Origin: Tomocerus qinae
Taxonomy: Eukaryota; Arthropoda; Collembola; Entomobryomorpha; Tomoceridae
NCBI GenBank assembly: GCA_020055645.1
Contig: CM034546.1
Location: forward strand, 51,026,001-51,090,000
DNA: 64,000 nt
Direction of reading: 5' to 3'
Shown here: positions 38,272 through 50,600 of the stretch, piece after piece
Layout: each line of letters opens with the position of its first letter
How positions within the stretch are numbered: position 1 is the stretch's first letter
Position numbers and translations under genes: made by a program
The notes under the pieces: model-generated
Told to the model about the DNA's origin: nothing
What the model saw: only the letters and a program-made list of their open reading frames with translations
Databases searched by the model: none

Positions 38272-38640
38272 TAAAGTTTGTCAATGGAGGGAGCCATGTT
38301 ATTGTATTGGTGGACATGAAAGATGACTTGACGATACTTCCGTATAGAGTGAATGACTCTAAAGCTATTGTCGACCTCAACTGCCATAACGAACCGTTAC
38401 CCACTTAAATTACGATTTGTGCCTATAGTTATAAGAAGAAATCAAAAAAGAATAAATTCCAAATGTTATATTATGGAATACAATTGAGATGTTCTGATTA
38501 CTGATTTGTAGAGACTTGACAAAATATATTATGTGTTTAATATTACAATTCATTTAAACATTTTGTGTTTCTTAAAATAGGGAATTTACCGTCGTAAGCT
38601 GTCGAATGCAGACTTTGAGTTTTATAATTCGGCAAGTTAA
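38272..38640 (+). pseudogene. Relic of the PVR/VEGFR-like Ig module (two exons)
   Basis: After the acceptor TTTTCAG, 38,272-38,396 encodes KFVNGGSHVIVLVD and LTILPYRVNDSKAIVDL, which line up with RFVNSGNHISVFVD and ITLLPCGVNDPDASVDL of exon 13 of the gene at 41,631-58,301. The conserved B-strand Cys is Tyr here. After AAAATAG, 38,581-38,640 encodes GIYRRKLSNADFEFYNSAS then a stop, matching the next exon (GNYRKLTQPEFQKYDPRKG). The donor of the first exon is poor. It is a dead copy on the opposite strand. Confidence 0.8.
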
Positions 38641-39116
38641 TATGTAAGAGAAAAGAACTGTATCAAAACTTTTCTACGGTTCTTTGATATAACGTTCCAT
38701 TTAATGACAATTTCCAGGCTACCATGTCTCATTCGGAAGAAAAGGATGCTGAAATATTTAGAAATTATTTTCATGATAAAATTGTAAATTTGATGTATTC
38801 AAAAATGCTGTTAAAAATGCATTAAAATTTAGTAAGTATATAATCAAAATCGATAGGTTTATTTTGTAATTAGGTACCACAACCTTTGTAAAGGCTTATT
38901 TGTAAAGTAAACTACAGCTTTAAGGTGAATGCACACACTACGTTGGAGCCCTTTGGTACTCTAAATAATTGAAATGGTGACTATCACTGTAAACATTTCA
39001 TTATGTAAGTGTAAGATAATTGCCATAACTTTATATTTGCGACATTTAATTTAAGGGGTTTTTAATTCTGCTTTTTCCGTTATTTTTTCCTGAACTATAG
39101 TGTTTATTATATTATG

Positions 39117-39301
39117 CAAGCACGTATCCAGGAATTTGACCTAGGGGGGCACACCAAAATATATTGGTAAAATTATAGCATATTCGCGCGAAGCGCCAAA
39201 ATTTTTTGGATTTATAACCTTTATTGACAAAAAAATCGTCTTTTTCTGGAAGCTTAGGGGGGACCCGGGCCCCCCCGGCCCCCCCTCTGGATACGTGCTT
39301 G
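39117..39301. mobile_element. hAT-like MITE, 185 bp, with 8-bp target duplication
   Basis: Ends CAAGCACGTATCCAG and CTGGATACGTGCTTG are a perfect 15-bp inverted repeat. ATATTATG is duplicated exactly at 39,109-39,116 and 39,302-39,309. The inside has a C/G-run hairpin and AT-rich DNA. Best-preserved copy of this family here. Confidence 0.92.
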
Positions 39302-40167
39302 ATATTATGTAGGTATACTACAATTTATTCCATCACTGACAACAGAGAAAAATTTTCACGAGACACGAATTGTGACATTCTAATTTCCGTACAAAGCGAT
39401 CAAACGGTTATATCATAATCATATCATTTTTTTATTATTATATTTCCTATCATAATATATTATCAGTTACGATCTTCGGCATTGTTATATGCACTTTTTC
39501 ATTCTAAAAATGGTGAAAAATATTTCAGAATAATGTTCAATACAATTATGGTCTGTTTAACATTACAATATGACATATCAAGACCGCTCCTGTTAGGCTC
39601 AATAATACACCTTTCCCATCATATAAAATATGCATAAGCACCGAGTTCAAATCTTTAAGGGGAAGTAAAGCTGAACGAGGATTGAAATCTAAAAGCAAAC
39701 TAAGACTCTTTGCCTAACCTGACCTGCTCGACCGCAACGGTCGATCTAGTTTTCTAGTGCTTAGGTATAGCATTTTGAACTGATTAATGATTTCGTTTTC
39801 GTTAATTATTCTCTTAAGTTAGCTAGTTTGTTATCAAACGAGAGTGCTATCAATTGGAATTAAAGTAAATTGCATGCCGTGACAATTATTCCTGTTGTAT
39901 TTTGTCATTATTATTTAATTGGCTGTGGATATAACGATTTCATCCCCGAGAAACTTGGTCGTATCGGTAATTATCATTTATAATTCATAATTAAGCTAGC
40001 CTAATATACGCGCATGTATTCTTAGTTCACCATTAGTAAGATAAGTAGAGGTCTTAAGTGGGCAGTCAAAAACTTCAATATAACAAGCCATTTTACTATG
40101 GCAAACTTTTATAAAACTTATTTCTTTGGCGCCACATATGTGCACATGAAGGTTCGACGATATTAAT

Positions 40168-40387
40168 GATCGCCAAATAACTTTGGACAATAAGATTGAA
40201 GAACAATAAAACCGATAAGAAAATATAATAGGCGCGAATATAATGGGTTCAGTGAGCACGAACAAAGGGCTCACTGAAGCACGAACTCCTGTATTGTTCT
40301 TGCTCACTGAACCGCGAACTCGCCTATTATATTTTCTTATCGGTTTTATTGTTCTTCAATCTTATAATCCAAAGTTATTTGGTGATC
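40168..40387. mobile_element. Hairpin MITE with about 70-bp arms
   Basis: Left arm GATCGCCAAATAACTTTGG... and right arm ...CCAAAGTTATTTGGTGATC are inverted over about 70 bp, including AACAATAAAACCGATAAGAA. The loop contains a smaller GGTTCAGTGAGCACGAAC/GCTCACTGAACCGCGAAC inverted pair. Flanks share TATTAA, a likely 6-7 bp target duplication. No coding frame. Confidence 0.8.
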
Positions 40388-40760
40388 ATATTAACACTTG
40401 GACCAATTTTCATAAATAAATCTTCTGCAGGTTGTGAAATTGTGATTGTAGCGGTCATAATAAATGATAATGTCGCCTTTCACAGATAAACAGACGTTAT
40501 ATCTTTAGATGCATATACTTAATTGTTATGCCTTATTATTTGCAAAACGCATTCAATACTTGATAATTATTAGCATTAGCTGTTGTGTACTTTACATGGT
40601 TCATTTTAAAGCATTTTAGAAAACATATACTCAACAATTTGGAATAGAAGAACTAGACAAATGGTGATTATTGTACACTCTACCCTTAGTACTCCTACTG
40701 AATTTCAAAAGATTTGTGTGTCAATATTTAGTTTAATTGCGAACCGTTCTTATTCCAGAG

Positions 40761-40907
40761 CAGGCCCAAATCCAGGATCACAAGGTGCAACCAAAAGTTA
40801 TGTCAAAAATGAGACATGTTTTTTGCTTTTTTCAGGCTTTTTTGAGAAAAATTTTCCCCTTGTTTTAGATTTAGGGGGCGCTGAGCCCCCTACTGGATAC
40901 GTGGTTG
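40761..40907. mobile_element. Older hAT-like MITE copy
   Basis: Ends CAGGCCCAAATCCAG and CTGGATACGTGGTTG resemble the family at 39,117. Flanks TTCCAGAG and TCCCAGAA match at 6 of 8 positions, fitting a decayed target duplication. A 156-codon frame crossing it (40,661-41,131) is accidental. Confidence 0.6.
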
Positions 40908-41630
40908 TCCCAGAATGTAGTTCATTATTTTATGTAACATGCCTCGCGCTTGCGTATTTAGTCTTCCCCTACCAGACATACATAGATAGGTCACAGAGGT
41001 TGCAACCGGTTGTAATAATAACAAGGAATAGAGTAAAGGTGGGGAATAATTACTTTACAAAATTGATAAATCGCTCCGCCGTGAAACGACGCGATAATTT
41101 TACGATTATTACGATACCTACTAATGGGTAATGGAAGGCAATAAATAGGGTTTCATTTTTGTAGCATTAAATAGGCAATACGGTTTTGGTTCTAATATTA
41201 CAAACTTTTTGAGATAGATAGATACATAGATAGGTTGGTAAAATTGCTTTATCTCAGACAGTGCAGTGGTTATTTATAACCTAAAACTATATTCTAATTT
41301 AACTGAAACATATAAAATGTGATTGAACGAAAGTATTTAATTTTGTCAAATTATCAAAATATAGAAGACAAATTATGCCACACAATATGGTACTTCATTT
41401 AACACGGAAAAATAAATTCACGATCAATGAATTTCTTTCAGATATACAAATAATACCAAATGAAATGTGTATAATAATAGTAAAAATTGTACTTAACATT
41501 CTATTGTACAATTCATTATAGAGAATTATTCAGTTGAATGTAGGATCCTAAGGTTCGAGAAGTGTTTTCCTAAAAATTAAACCAAAATTACATTTGATGT
41601 CCACATTTTAGTTAGAAGAAAAGTTATTAT

Positions 41631-44600
41631 TTAACTCACATTATTCAGACGTTGTCTTTTAATTGACCAACATAGCAGTCCTACAATACAAACGAGCAGG
41701 CCAATAGTTACCATTTGTAAAGATAAAAACTCAGACTTGATTATATTTAATTTATTGTCCCCATCTGCTTGTTGTAGTGCATTAACCTTTAAATCTTCTA
41801 TAAAACCCAAATTTAAAATGAATTAATTAAATAAATGTCTAATTGGAAATAATGTTACTATCTTAACCTTTTACAGCCGTTCTTGGTGGAGTCATTAAAA
41901 TTGAAATAGATACAGATGTTTGTGTAGCATTAGGATTATTCAATGTACACATGTACACGGCTGACTTTTTTAATAGAGATGTGTCCATGTAGAAACCCTT
42001 TCTTGGATCGTATTTCTGAAATTCTGGTTGCGTCAATTTCCTGTAATTTCCCTAGAAATTAACATCACAAAAATTGAATTGAAACATATAATTTTAATGG
42101 GAAAACTATCCTATAATATTTAAATTACGTCTATTAAGTTTTTAGCACTTCGATTTTTAAATTTTTGTTGAGGCCACATTTAGATAAAAATGGAAAAAAT
42201 GTTTTACCGGACCGTCGTGGTAATAAAGGTCTACAGAAGCATCCGGATCATTTACTCCGCACGGAAGCAGAGTGATGGGTTCATTAACGTCAACAAACAC
42301 ACTAATGTGATTACCAGAATTAACAAACCTAACTAAATAATAGAACACAATTATGGAATCGTCAGCAGAAATAAATTAAAATAAAAATTTCTGTATTTAA
42401 TTATATTAAAATAACTTACATCCAACGGAATCACTTTTGATGTAAACGTATACATACGAAAAAGTTGAGTGGTCATTTTTCTTTCGACAAACATATTCTC
42501 CTGATGGGGCATAAGACGAAGTGATTAGCTGATTTTGGAAGCATGGAGAAATACTACTTAATGAACTATTTCCTCCATGAGAATCGACTGTAGATAATGT
42601 TGACGATGCCTACGTTATTACAAAAGCAAGTGAAAAGATTTATTAATAATTAAGAAACACGTCATTAAAGTTATTTCTCCGAAGAGTACATACCAATCGA
42701 AAGTATTTGAACCTAAAATCAAAAATAGGAATAGCAAATAGGAGCAGGATTGCCTATCAATAACGTTGCACACATGGTATTTCTAGTAAATGGACAGAAG
42801 TACTCCACAGTAAGTAGAAACCAACTGATATCTTAACTTTTTTATTTTATTTTGGGTTCCGCGGCTCCGCCAATGAAAAATGGGGGATCAGCCGCCCACG
42901 CCAATAAATATCACTTATGAGGGCTCTGCTCATGTGTACATACAAACATACGTACATACAAAGGTATATAATATGTACCACAAAGCAGTTGACCTGACGT
43001 CCACCACAAGCAACATGCTTTTGTCGTGTGCCTTCCGAAGTTAACCGACAAAGATACTTTAATGATAGTGGACTTCGGGTAAACTGCTTTGGGGTATATT
43101 ATTAAAAACATTAATTATTCAATGCGCGTGCGCCAGAATACGATTATACTTTAGTCATGATTACATTGTGATATCACATCAGTAAGCAGCTAGCTGAGTA
43201 TGTAAACGCCGTTATCGAATTTGACTAATACATTTAATTCTTCGTGTTTCAAAACAACTGTATATTTTAATATTTTTAACACACTAGGCTTTAATTAGTT
43301 CCATATAAAGATATAAAAGTAGCTTTTAATTAAACTTTGACTTTTGTATTTGCAGTTATAAAATACTTACAGTTCTACTTTTGCTTTCAAAACTAATTTG
43401 TATTATGGATTGAATAAAAATTACCAGAACTCCTTGGAAAGTCCATTCTGTAGGATAGTCTGTATAGCAGAAGAAATCCGCAACAAAATTTTTGAACCGA
43501 ACGTTTAGATCTGTTACAACATGTCCAACTAATCTACGTCTTAAATCCAGTGAATATGCCCTCAATATTTTTCGATTCATAACAATTACCGGGTTTGGAT
43601 ATGTCGTGTCACATCTGTTTAATAAAATGGAAAGACCGAGTGTAAACTTGTGAAACATAGAGGTTATACATTTTTTAGTAAATTAGTATAACTAACTTTT
43701 TTGTTTTGTTGGGAGAGTTAATTTCGAATTGAACTGTGAGTAAAAATTCGTGAATTTAGTAAATAAAATTACTATAAGTTTTTAAAAACGTTAGCTATAT
43801 AGGATGTTTACGTTTGTTAATGGCAGTTTCATTTAAATTTACAGAATACTTCACAGTCACTGTTTCAGTAGAGTTCCACACGATCGCTGAACAAGAAACT
43901 GAAAGCAACTGTTCATCCATCCGTATTTGAACTTTTCCTACATAAGCCCATTGGAGGGTCCTAATAAAATAGCTATTTATGTCTTCGTCCGACAATGGAA
44001 AACCTTTACACAACGAAATAAACACAATCATTTATTATTTCTTTAAGTTAATTTCACATTGAAGCTTGTAAGAATAATAATTTTCCGTATCAACCTTTAA
44101 GCGCAGATGAAGTTCCGTTTTTAAAATTTACATTCCAATACATGCTGTCCGCAAAAATATATCGAGAGGCAACGCACCAAATCTCCATTATATCTCCAAG
44201 CAAATATTCAATTAATTCAGCTTTTCGTACGTAAACCTTTATACTTTTCTTTTTGTCGACTTTCGGTGGATTGACTCCTGTGAATTCAGAAAATAGCAAT
44301 TTGATATTTTCTGCTTTAGATGTTTTATATATCGGGAATTTATCGGTAAATCAAAGTATTCCAGTGTCATTAATAGTCCTAATAACTAATTACAGTAAAT
44401 GCAAAACAAGTTTCTGCTTACTTTGTTAGAAAGTAACTCACTGTTAAAGTTAACAAAAATTACTTACTGAAACCCGATGGTGTCGCCACAATGTTAATAA
44501 TAGTGACATAAACGTCGTTGAATGTACGACATATTATGGTAGTCGTCGTATAGGATTTATTGTTTTGGCGTCCAATTGACGAAAAGTAATTGACATTATT

Positions 44601-47600
44601 CATGTTCAGCTGGATATGTTGTAAACTAATTTAGTGGTTTCAAAATGTATAAGAATAAAGCATTGTATGAACGACTTCAATAACTTACAAAGTGAAAATA
44701 CTGCAGAGCCAGATTGCTTTTAGCCATCGTAACTGTGTCAGAGTAGTAACAATAAGAAGGAGAAACTCCAACTACATTTTCACAGGACCCAGATATATAT
44801 GCAGCACTGTAGTATGATATAGACCTGGAAAATTCAACTTCCCCGGAAATTGTTTCCTCTTCAATTGAATTATAAATCAATCAATAAATTATTACAATTG
44901 ATTTTAAAAATAAACACCAACAAAAGCTTACATCATTTTAGGCACGATGTTTTCAAACATATCAGTATTCTAAATTTAAACTGGCAGAACTAAACTTAAT
45001 TTAAGTTTATCTCGTCTTTATTAATTTAATTTTATCTCGTCTTTATTAATTTAATTTTATCTCGTCTTTATTAATTTAATGTTATCTCGTCTTTATTAAT
45101 TTAATGTTATCTCGTCTTTATTAATTTAATTTTATCTCGTCTTTATTAATTTAATTTTATCTCGTCTTTATTAATTTAATTTTATCTCGTCTTTATTAAT
45201 TTAATTTTATCTCGTCTTTATTAATTTAATTTAATCTCGTATTTATTAATTTAATTTAATCATATAATTATTGGAGTGGAATTCTGGGCGCGGATTAGAG
45301 GGCAGGCGATAGCCTGCCATCCCGCGCGCAGGTTTCACTCCCATAATTTTGATTATATGAGTACTCGTCTGTGACGGGTAATCTACGAGGTTAGAGCGTC
45401 AACGCATGCGCCCCCGAGTATGAAATATAATCTCGTCTTTATTAATTTAATTTAATCTCGTCTTTATTAATTTAATTTAATCTCGTCTTTATTAATTTAA
45501 TTTAATCTCGTCTTTATTAATTTAATTTAATCTCGTCTTTATTAATTTAATTTAATCTCGTCTTTATTAATTTAATTTAATCTCGTCTTTATTAATTTAA
45601 TTTAATCTCGTCTTTATTAATTTAATTTAATCTCGTCTTTATTAATTTAATTTTATCTCGTCTTTATTAATTTAATTTTATCTCGTCTTTATTAATTTAA
45701 TTTTATCTCGTCTTTATTAATTTAATTTTATCTCGTCTTTATTAATTTAATTTAATCTCGTCTTTATTAATTTAATTTAATCTCGTCTTTATTAATTTAA
45801 TTTAATCTCGTCTTTATTAATTTAATTTAATCTCGTCTTTATTAATTTAATTTAATCTCGTCTTTATTAATTTAATTTAATCTCGTCTTTATTAATTTAA
45901 TTTTATCTCGTCTTTATTAATTTAATTTTATCTCGTCTTTATTAATTTAATTTTATCTCGTCTTTATTAATTTAATTTTATCTCGTCTTTATTAATTTAA
46001 TTTAATCTCGTCTTTATTAATTTAATTTAATCTCGTCTTTATTAATTTAATTTAATCTCGTCTTTATTAATTTAATTTAATCTCGTCTTTATTAATTTAA
46101 TTTAATCTCGTCTTTATTAATTTAATTTTATCTCATCTTTCGTATAGTATGTATTCGGTGGTAGAATATATGCCATCATCAGCTTCACTTACCCTTAACT
46201 TAAAAAAAAGGGGTGGGGTGGTTTAAAGTTTTACTTGGTCGAGCACATAGGCCCATAAGTCCGACTATCGCTGTAGATTATACTCCTTCGGCATCTTTGC
46301 ATGGCTAGACCAACTCGAATGTCTTCCACTGTATGCCGACCAAATGACAACTTGGTGAGAAACTCATACACACACACACATGAGTATATCCATACTCCTC
46401 TCCCATTACTACCCGTGTAACGAAGGCTAAACCTTCTCCTTATAGGTACCCGGTGGGTCAGGGCTTATCCAACATGTGAATAAGAAACAATTACGTTCCG
46501 CACATACTGCCTACGAGAGCATTGAGCCGCCTACACCATGCAAATGTACCCGAAGATAAGGATACTGATAGGATAGGTGATAGAGATTAGGTAGAAGGAG
46601 CGGGGGAGGATAGCCGTGAAGCGGCTATAATGTTAAGGTACTGCTCATTCAAGTAACATAGGAATAGGAAAACCAATTGCACTATGGTAATTAATTTACA
46701 CATCGAGCGTTTGCAAAGAAAACCTATTCCCAATACCAATGTCAGCCGAGCAACTCCGGGGTGGAATTGATCTACTAGCCCTGCCGTCTAAAGATTGAAG
46801 CCTTAGCCGCCCGGCTAGCTGTGCTCGGCTTCACTTACCCTTAACTTACCTTCCTGTATATACCTACACCTAACCTCAAAACAAAATAGCTCTTTTCTGG
46901 ATTACAATCACACATTATTTCCATTTAGATTTTAATTAACAAGCAATTAAAATAAAATTAAATATATTACCTCCAAGTCCACTTAAGGTACATTTAACGA
47001 TTTTAGTCATGTCATGATTCCAAGAATGCAAAATCTTGGAAGAGTTGACCGCAACGCAGGAAATCACTCCTTTCATTTTATTAACATATTGCCTACGTCT
47101 ATAATTAGGTATCAAGTTCCCATCTCCAGCGTCTTGTAGTACTGCTTTTAGTGAGTATTTGAATGATTGGCTATTAGTCTTGAAACTCGAAATAATTTTC
47201 AACTCATAATGAGCTTTTGAAAGATCAAGTTTAATATCTTCATCGGATTCGCAGAGGATTTCTATAGTATTGTTGTTCGAATATATAACATTCGGCCCCG
47301 ATGGATAGACTGAAATAAAAAATAAGTCGTTAGCTGAAAAACATTTTACATTTATTTGAAGCAAAAATTGTAAAAATGTAATTTTATACCATTATAATCT
47401 TTTAATGTAACAGTATGGTTATCAATAGTACTCCCAAGAAACCCTCGACATTCGAACGTTCCATAAGGTCTTTGAAATTCCGACTTTAGCAGTAGAAAAC
47501 CAAATTTGGGGTCGTACTTTGTGTACCTCATTTGTTGTTCTGGTTTTGGAGTCTATGAATGTAGATAATGAAGAAAAACATTATTAATGTACAATTAATT

Positions 47601-50600
47601 TGAAAGAATATTTTACAACAAACCTAGTATTTTTTATCACTTCAGGAGGGGAGGCATTATGAACATAACCAAATAAATAAAATGCATTTAACAAGAACCA
47701 AATAAAAGGTTTTCCATTTCTATCCCTGAGTTTAGATTAGAAATTGCAATTATTGTCATTCTTACTGTGGTCGATAAACGGCCAGACTAAAAAGCCCCTC
47801 CCTAGGGTGGGGCGCCCCCCCCGGCCCACCCTGCTCAATACGTACAGGGTGGTAAAAAATATTTTATATTTAAATTTTCACGCAGGAACCAATGCCTACC
47901 AGGGAGGGGCCAATGTCTACCAGGGAGGGGCCAATGTCTAACAGGGAGGGGCCAATGTCTACCAGAGTGGGGCCGATTTCTAACAGAGAGGGGCCATTGT
48001 CTAACAGGGAGGGGCCAATGTCTAAAAGGGGCCGATGTCTAACAGGGTGTAGCCGATGTCTAACAGGGTGGGGCCGATGTCTAACAGGGAGGGGCCGATG
48101 TCTAACAGGGCGGGGCCCATGTCTAACAGGGTGGGGCCGATGTCTAACAGGGAGGGGCCGATGTCTAACAGGATGTGGCCGATGTCTAACATGGAGGGGC
48201 CGATGTCTAACAGGGAGGGGCCGATGTTTAACAGGGTGGGGCCGATGAATAACAGGGAGGGGCCGATGTCTAACAGGGTGTAGCCGATGTCTAACAGGGA
48301 GGGGCCGATGTCTATCATGGTGGGGCCGATGTTTAACAGGGAGGGGCCGATGTCTAACAGGGTGGGGCCGATGTCTAACAGGGTGGGGGCCATGTCTGAC
48401 AGGGTGGGGCCCATGTCTAACAGGGTGGGGCCCATGTCTAACAGGGTGGGGCCGATGTCTATCAGGGTGGGGCCGATGTCTAATAGGGAGGGGCCGATGT
48501 CTAACAGGGTGGGGCCGATGTCTAATGGGGAGCGGGCCGATGTCTATCATGGTGGGGCCGTTGTCTAACAGGGAGGGGCCGATGTCTAACAGGGAGGGGC
48601 CGATGTCTACCAGGGAGGGGCCGATGTCTATCAGGGTGGGACCGATGTCTAACAGGGTGGGGCCGATGTCTAACAGGGAGGGGCCGATGTCTAACAGGGA
48701 GGGGCCGATGTCTATCATGGTGGGGCCGATGAATAACAGGGAGGGGCCGATGTCTAACAGGGTGGGGCCGATGTCTAACAGGGAGGGGCCGATGTCTATC
48801 ATGGTGGGGCCGATGTCTAACAGGGTGTAGGCGATGTCTAACAGGGAGGGGCCGATGTCTATCATGGTGGGGCCGATGAATAACAGGGAGGGGCTGATGT
48901 CTAACAGGGTGGGGCCGATGTCTAACAAGGAGGGGCCCATGTCTATCAGGGTGGGGCCGATGTCTAACAGGGTGTAGCCGATGTCTAACAGGGATGGGCC
49001 GATGTCTATCATGGTGGGGCCGATGTCTAACAGGGTAGGGCCCATGTCTATCATGGTGGGGCCGATGTCTAACAGGGAGGGGCCGATGTCTAACAGGGTG
49101 GGGCCGATGAATAACAGGGAGGGGCCGATGTCTAACAGGGTGTAGCCGATGTCTAACAGGGAGGGGCCGATGTCTATCATGGTGGGACCGATGTTTAACA
49201 GGGAGGGGCCGATGTCTAACAGGGAGGGGCCCATGTCTATCAGGGTGGGGCCGATGTCTAACAGGGTGGGGGCCATGTATAACAGGGAGGGGCCGATGTC
49301 TAACAGGGAGGGGCCGATGTCTAACAGGGTGGGGCCGATGTCTAACAGGGAGGGGCCGAAGTCTAATAGGTTGTAGCCGATGTCTAACAGGGAATGGCCG
49401 ATGTCTATCATGGTGGGGCCGATGTTTAACAGGGAGGGGCCGATGTCTATCATGGTGGGGCCGATGTCTAACAGGGAGGGGCCGATGTCTAACAGGTTGT
49501 AGCCGATGTCTAACAGGGAGGGGCCGATGTCTATCATGGTGGGGCCGATGTTTAACAGGGAGGGGCCGATGTCTATCATGGTGGGGCCGATGTCTAACAG
49601 GGAGGGGCCGATGTCTAACAGGTTGTAGCCGATGTCTAACAGGGAGGGGCCGATGTCTATCATGGTGGGGCCGATGTTTAACAGGGAGGGGCCGATGTCT
49701 ATCATGGTGGGGCCGATGACTAACAGGGAGGGGCCGATGTCTAACAGGGAGGGGCCGATGTCTAACAGGGAGGGGCCGATGTCTATCATGGTGGGGCCGA
49801 TGTTTAACAGGGAGGGGCCGATGTCTAAAAGGGAGGGGCCCATGTCTATCAGGGTGGGGCCGATGTCTAACAGGGTGGGGGCCATGTCTAACAGGGTGGA
49901 GCCGATGTCTAACAGGGAGGGGCCGATGTCTAACAGGGTGGGGCCGATGTTTAACAGGGTGGGGCCGATGTCTAACAGGGTGGGGGCCATGTCTAACAGG
50001 GTGGGGCCGATGTCTAACAGGGTGGGGGCCATGTCTAACAGGGTGGGGCCGATGTCTATCAGGGTGGGGGCCATGTCTAACAGGGTGGGGCCCATGTCTA
50101 ACAGGGTGGGGCCCATGTCTAACAGGGTGGGGCCGATGTCTATCAGGGTGGGGCCGATGTCTAATAGGGAGGGGCCGATGTCTAACAGGGTGGGGCCGAT
50201 GTCTAATGGGGAGGGGCCGATGTCTATCATGGTGGGGCCGTTGTCTAACAGGGAGGGGCCGATGTCTAACAGGGAGGGGCCGATGTCTACCAGGGAGGGA
50301 CCGATGTCTATCAGGGTGGGACCGATGTCTAACAGGGTGTGGCCGATGTCTAACAGGGAGGGGCCGATGTCTAACAGGGAGGGGCCGATGTCTATCATGG
50401 TGGGGCCGATGAATAACAGGGAGGGGCCGATGTCTAACAGGGTGGGGCCGATGTCTAACCGGGAGGGGCCGATGTCTATCATGGTGGGGCCGATGTCTAA
50501 CAGGGTGTAGGCGATGTCTAACAGGGAGGGGCCGATGTCTATCATGGTGGGGCCGATGAATAACAGGGAGGGGCCGATGTCTAACAGGGTAGGGCCCATG

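Noticed and set aside
40661..41131. 156-residue frame
   Set aside because: Crosses a MITE and has no domain; chance frame.
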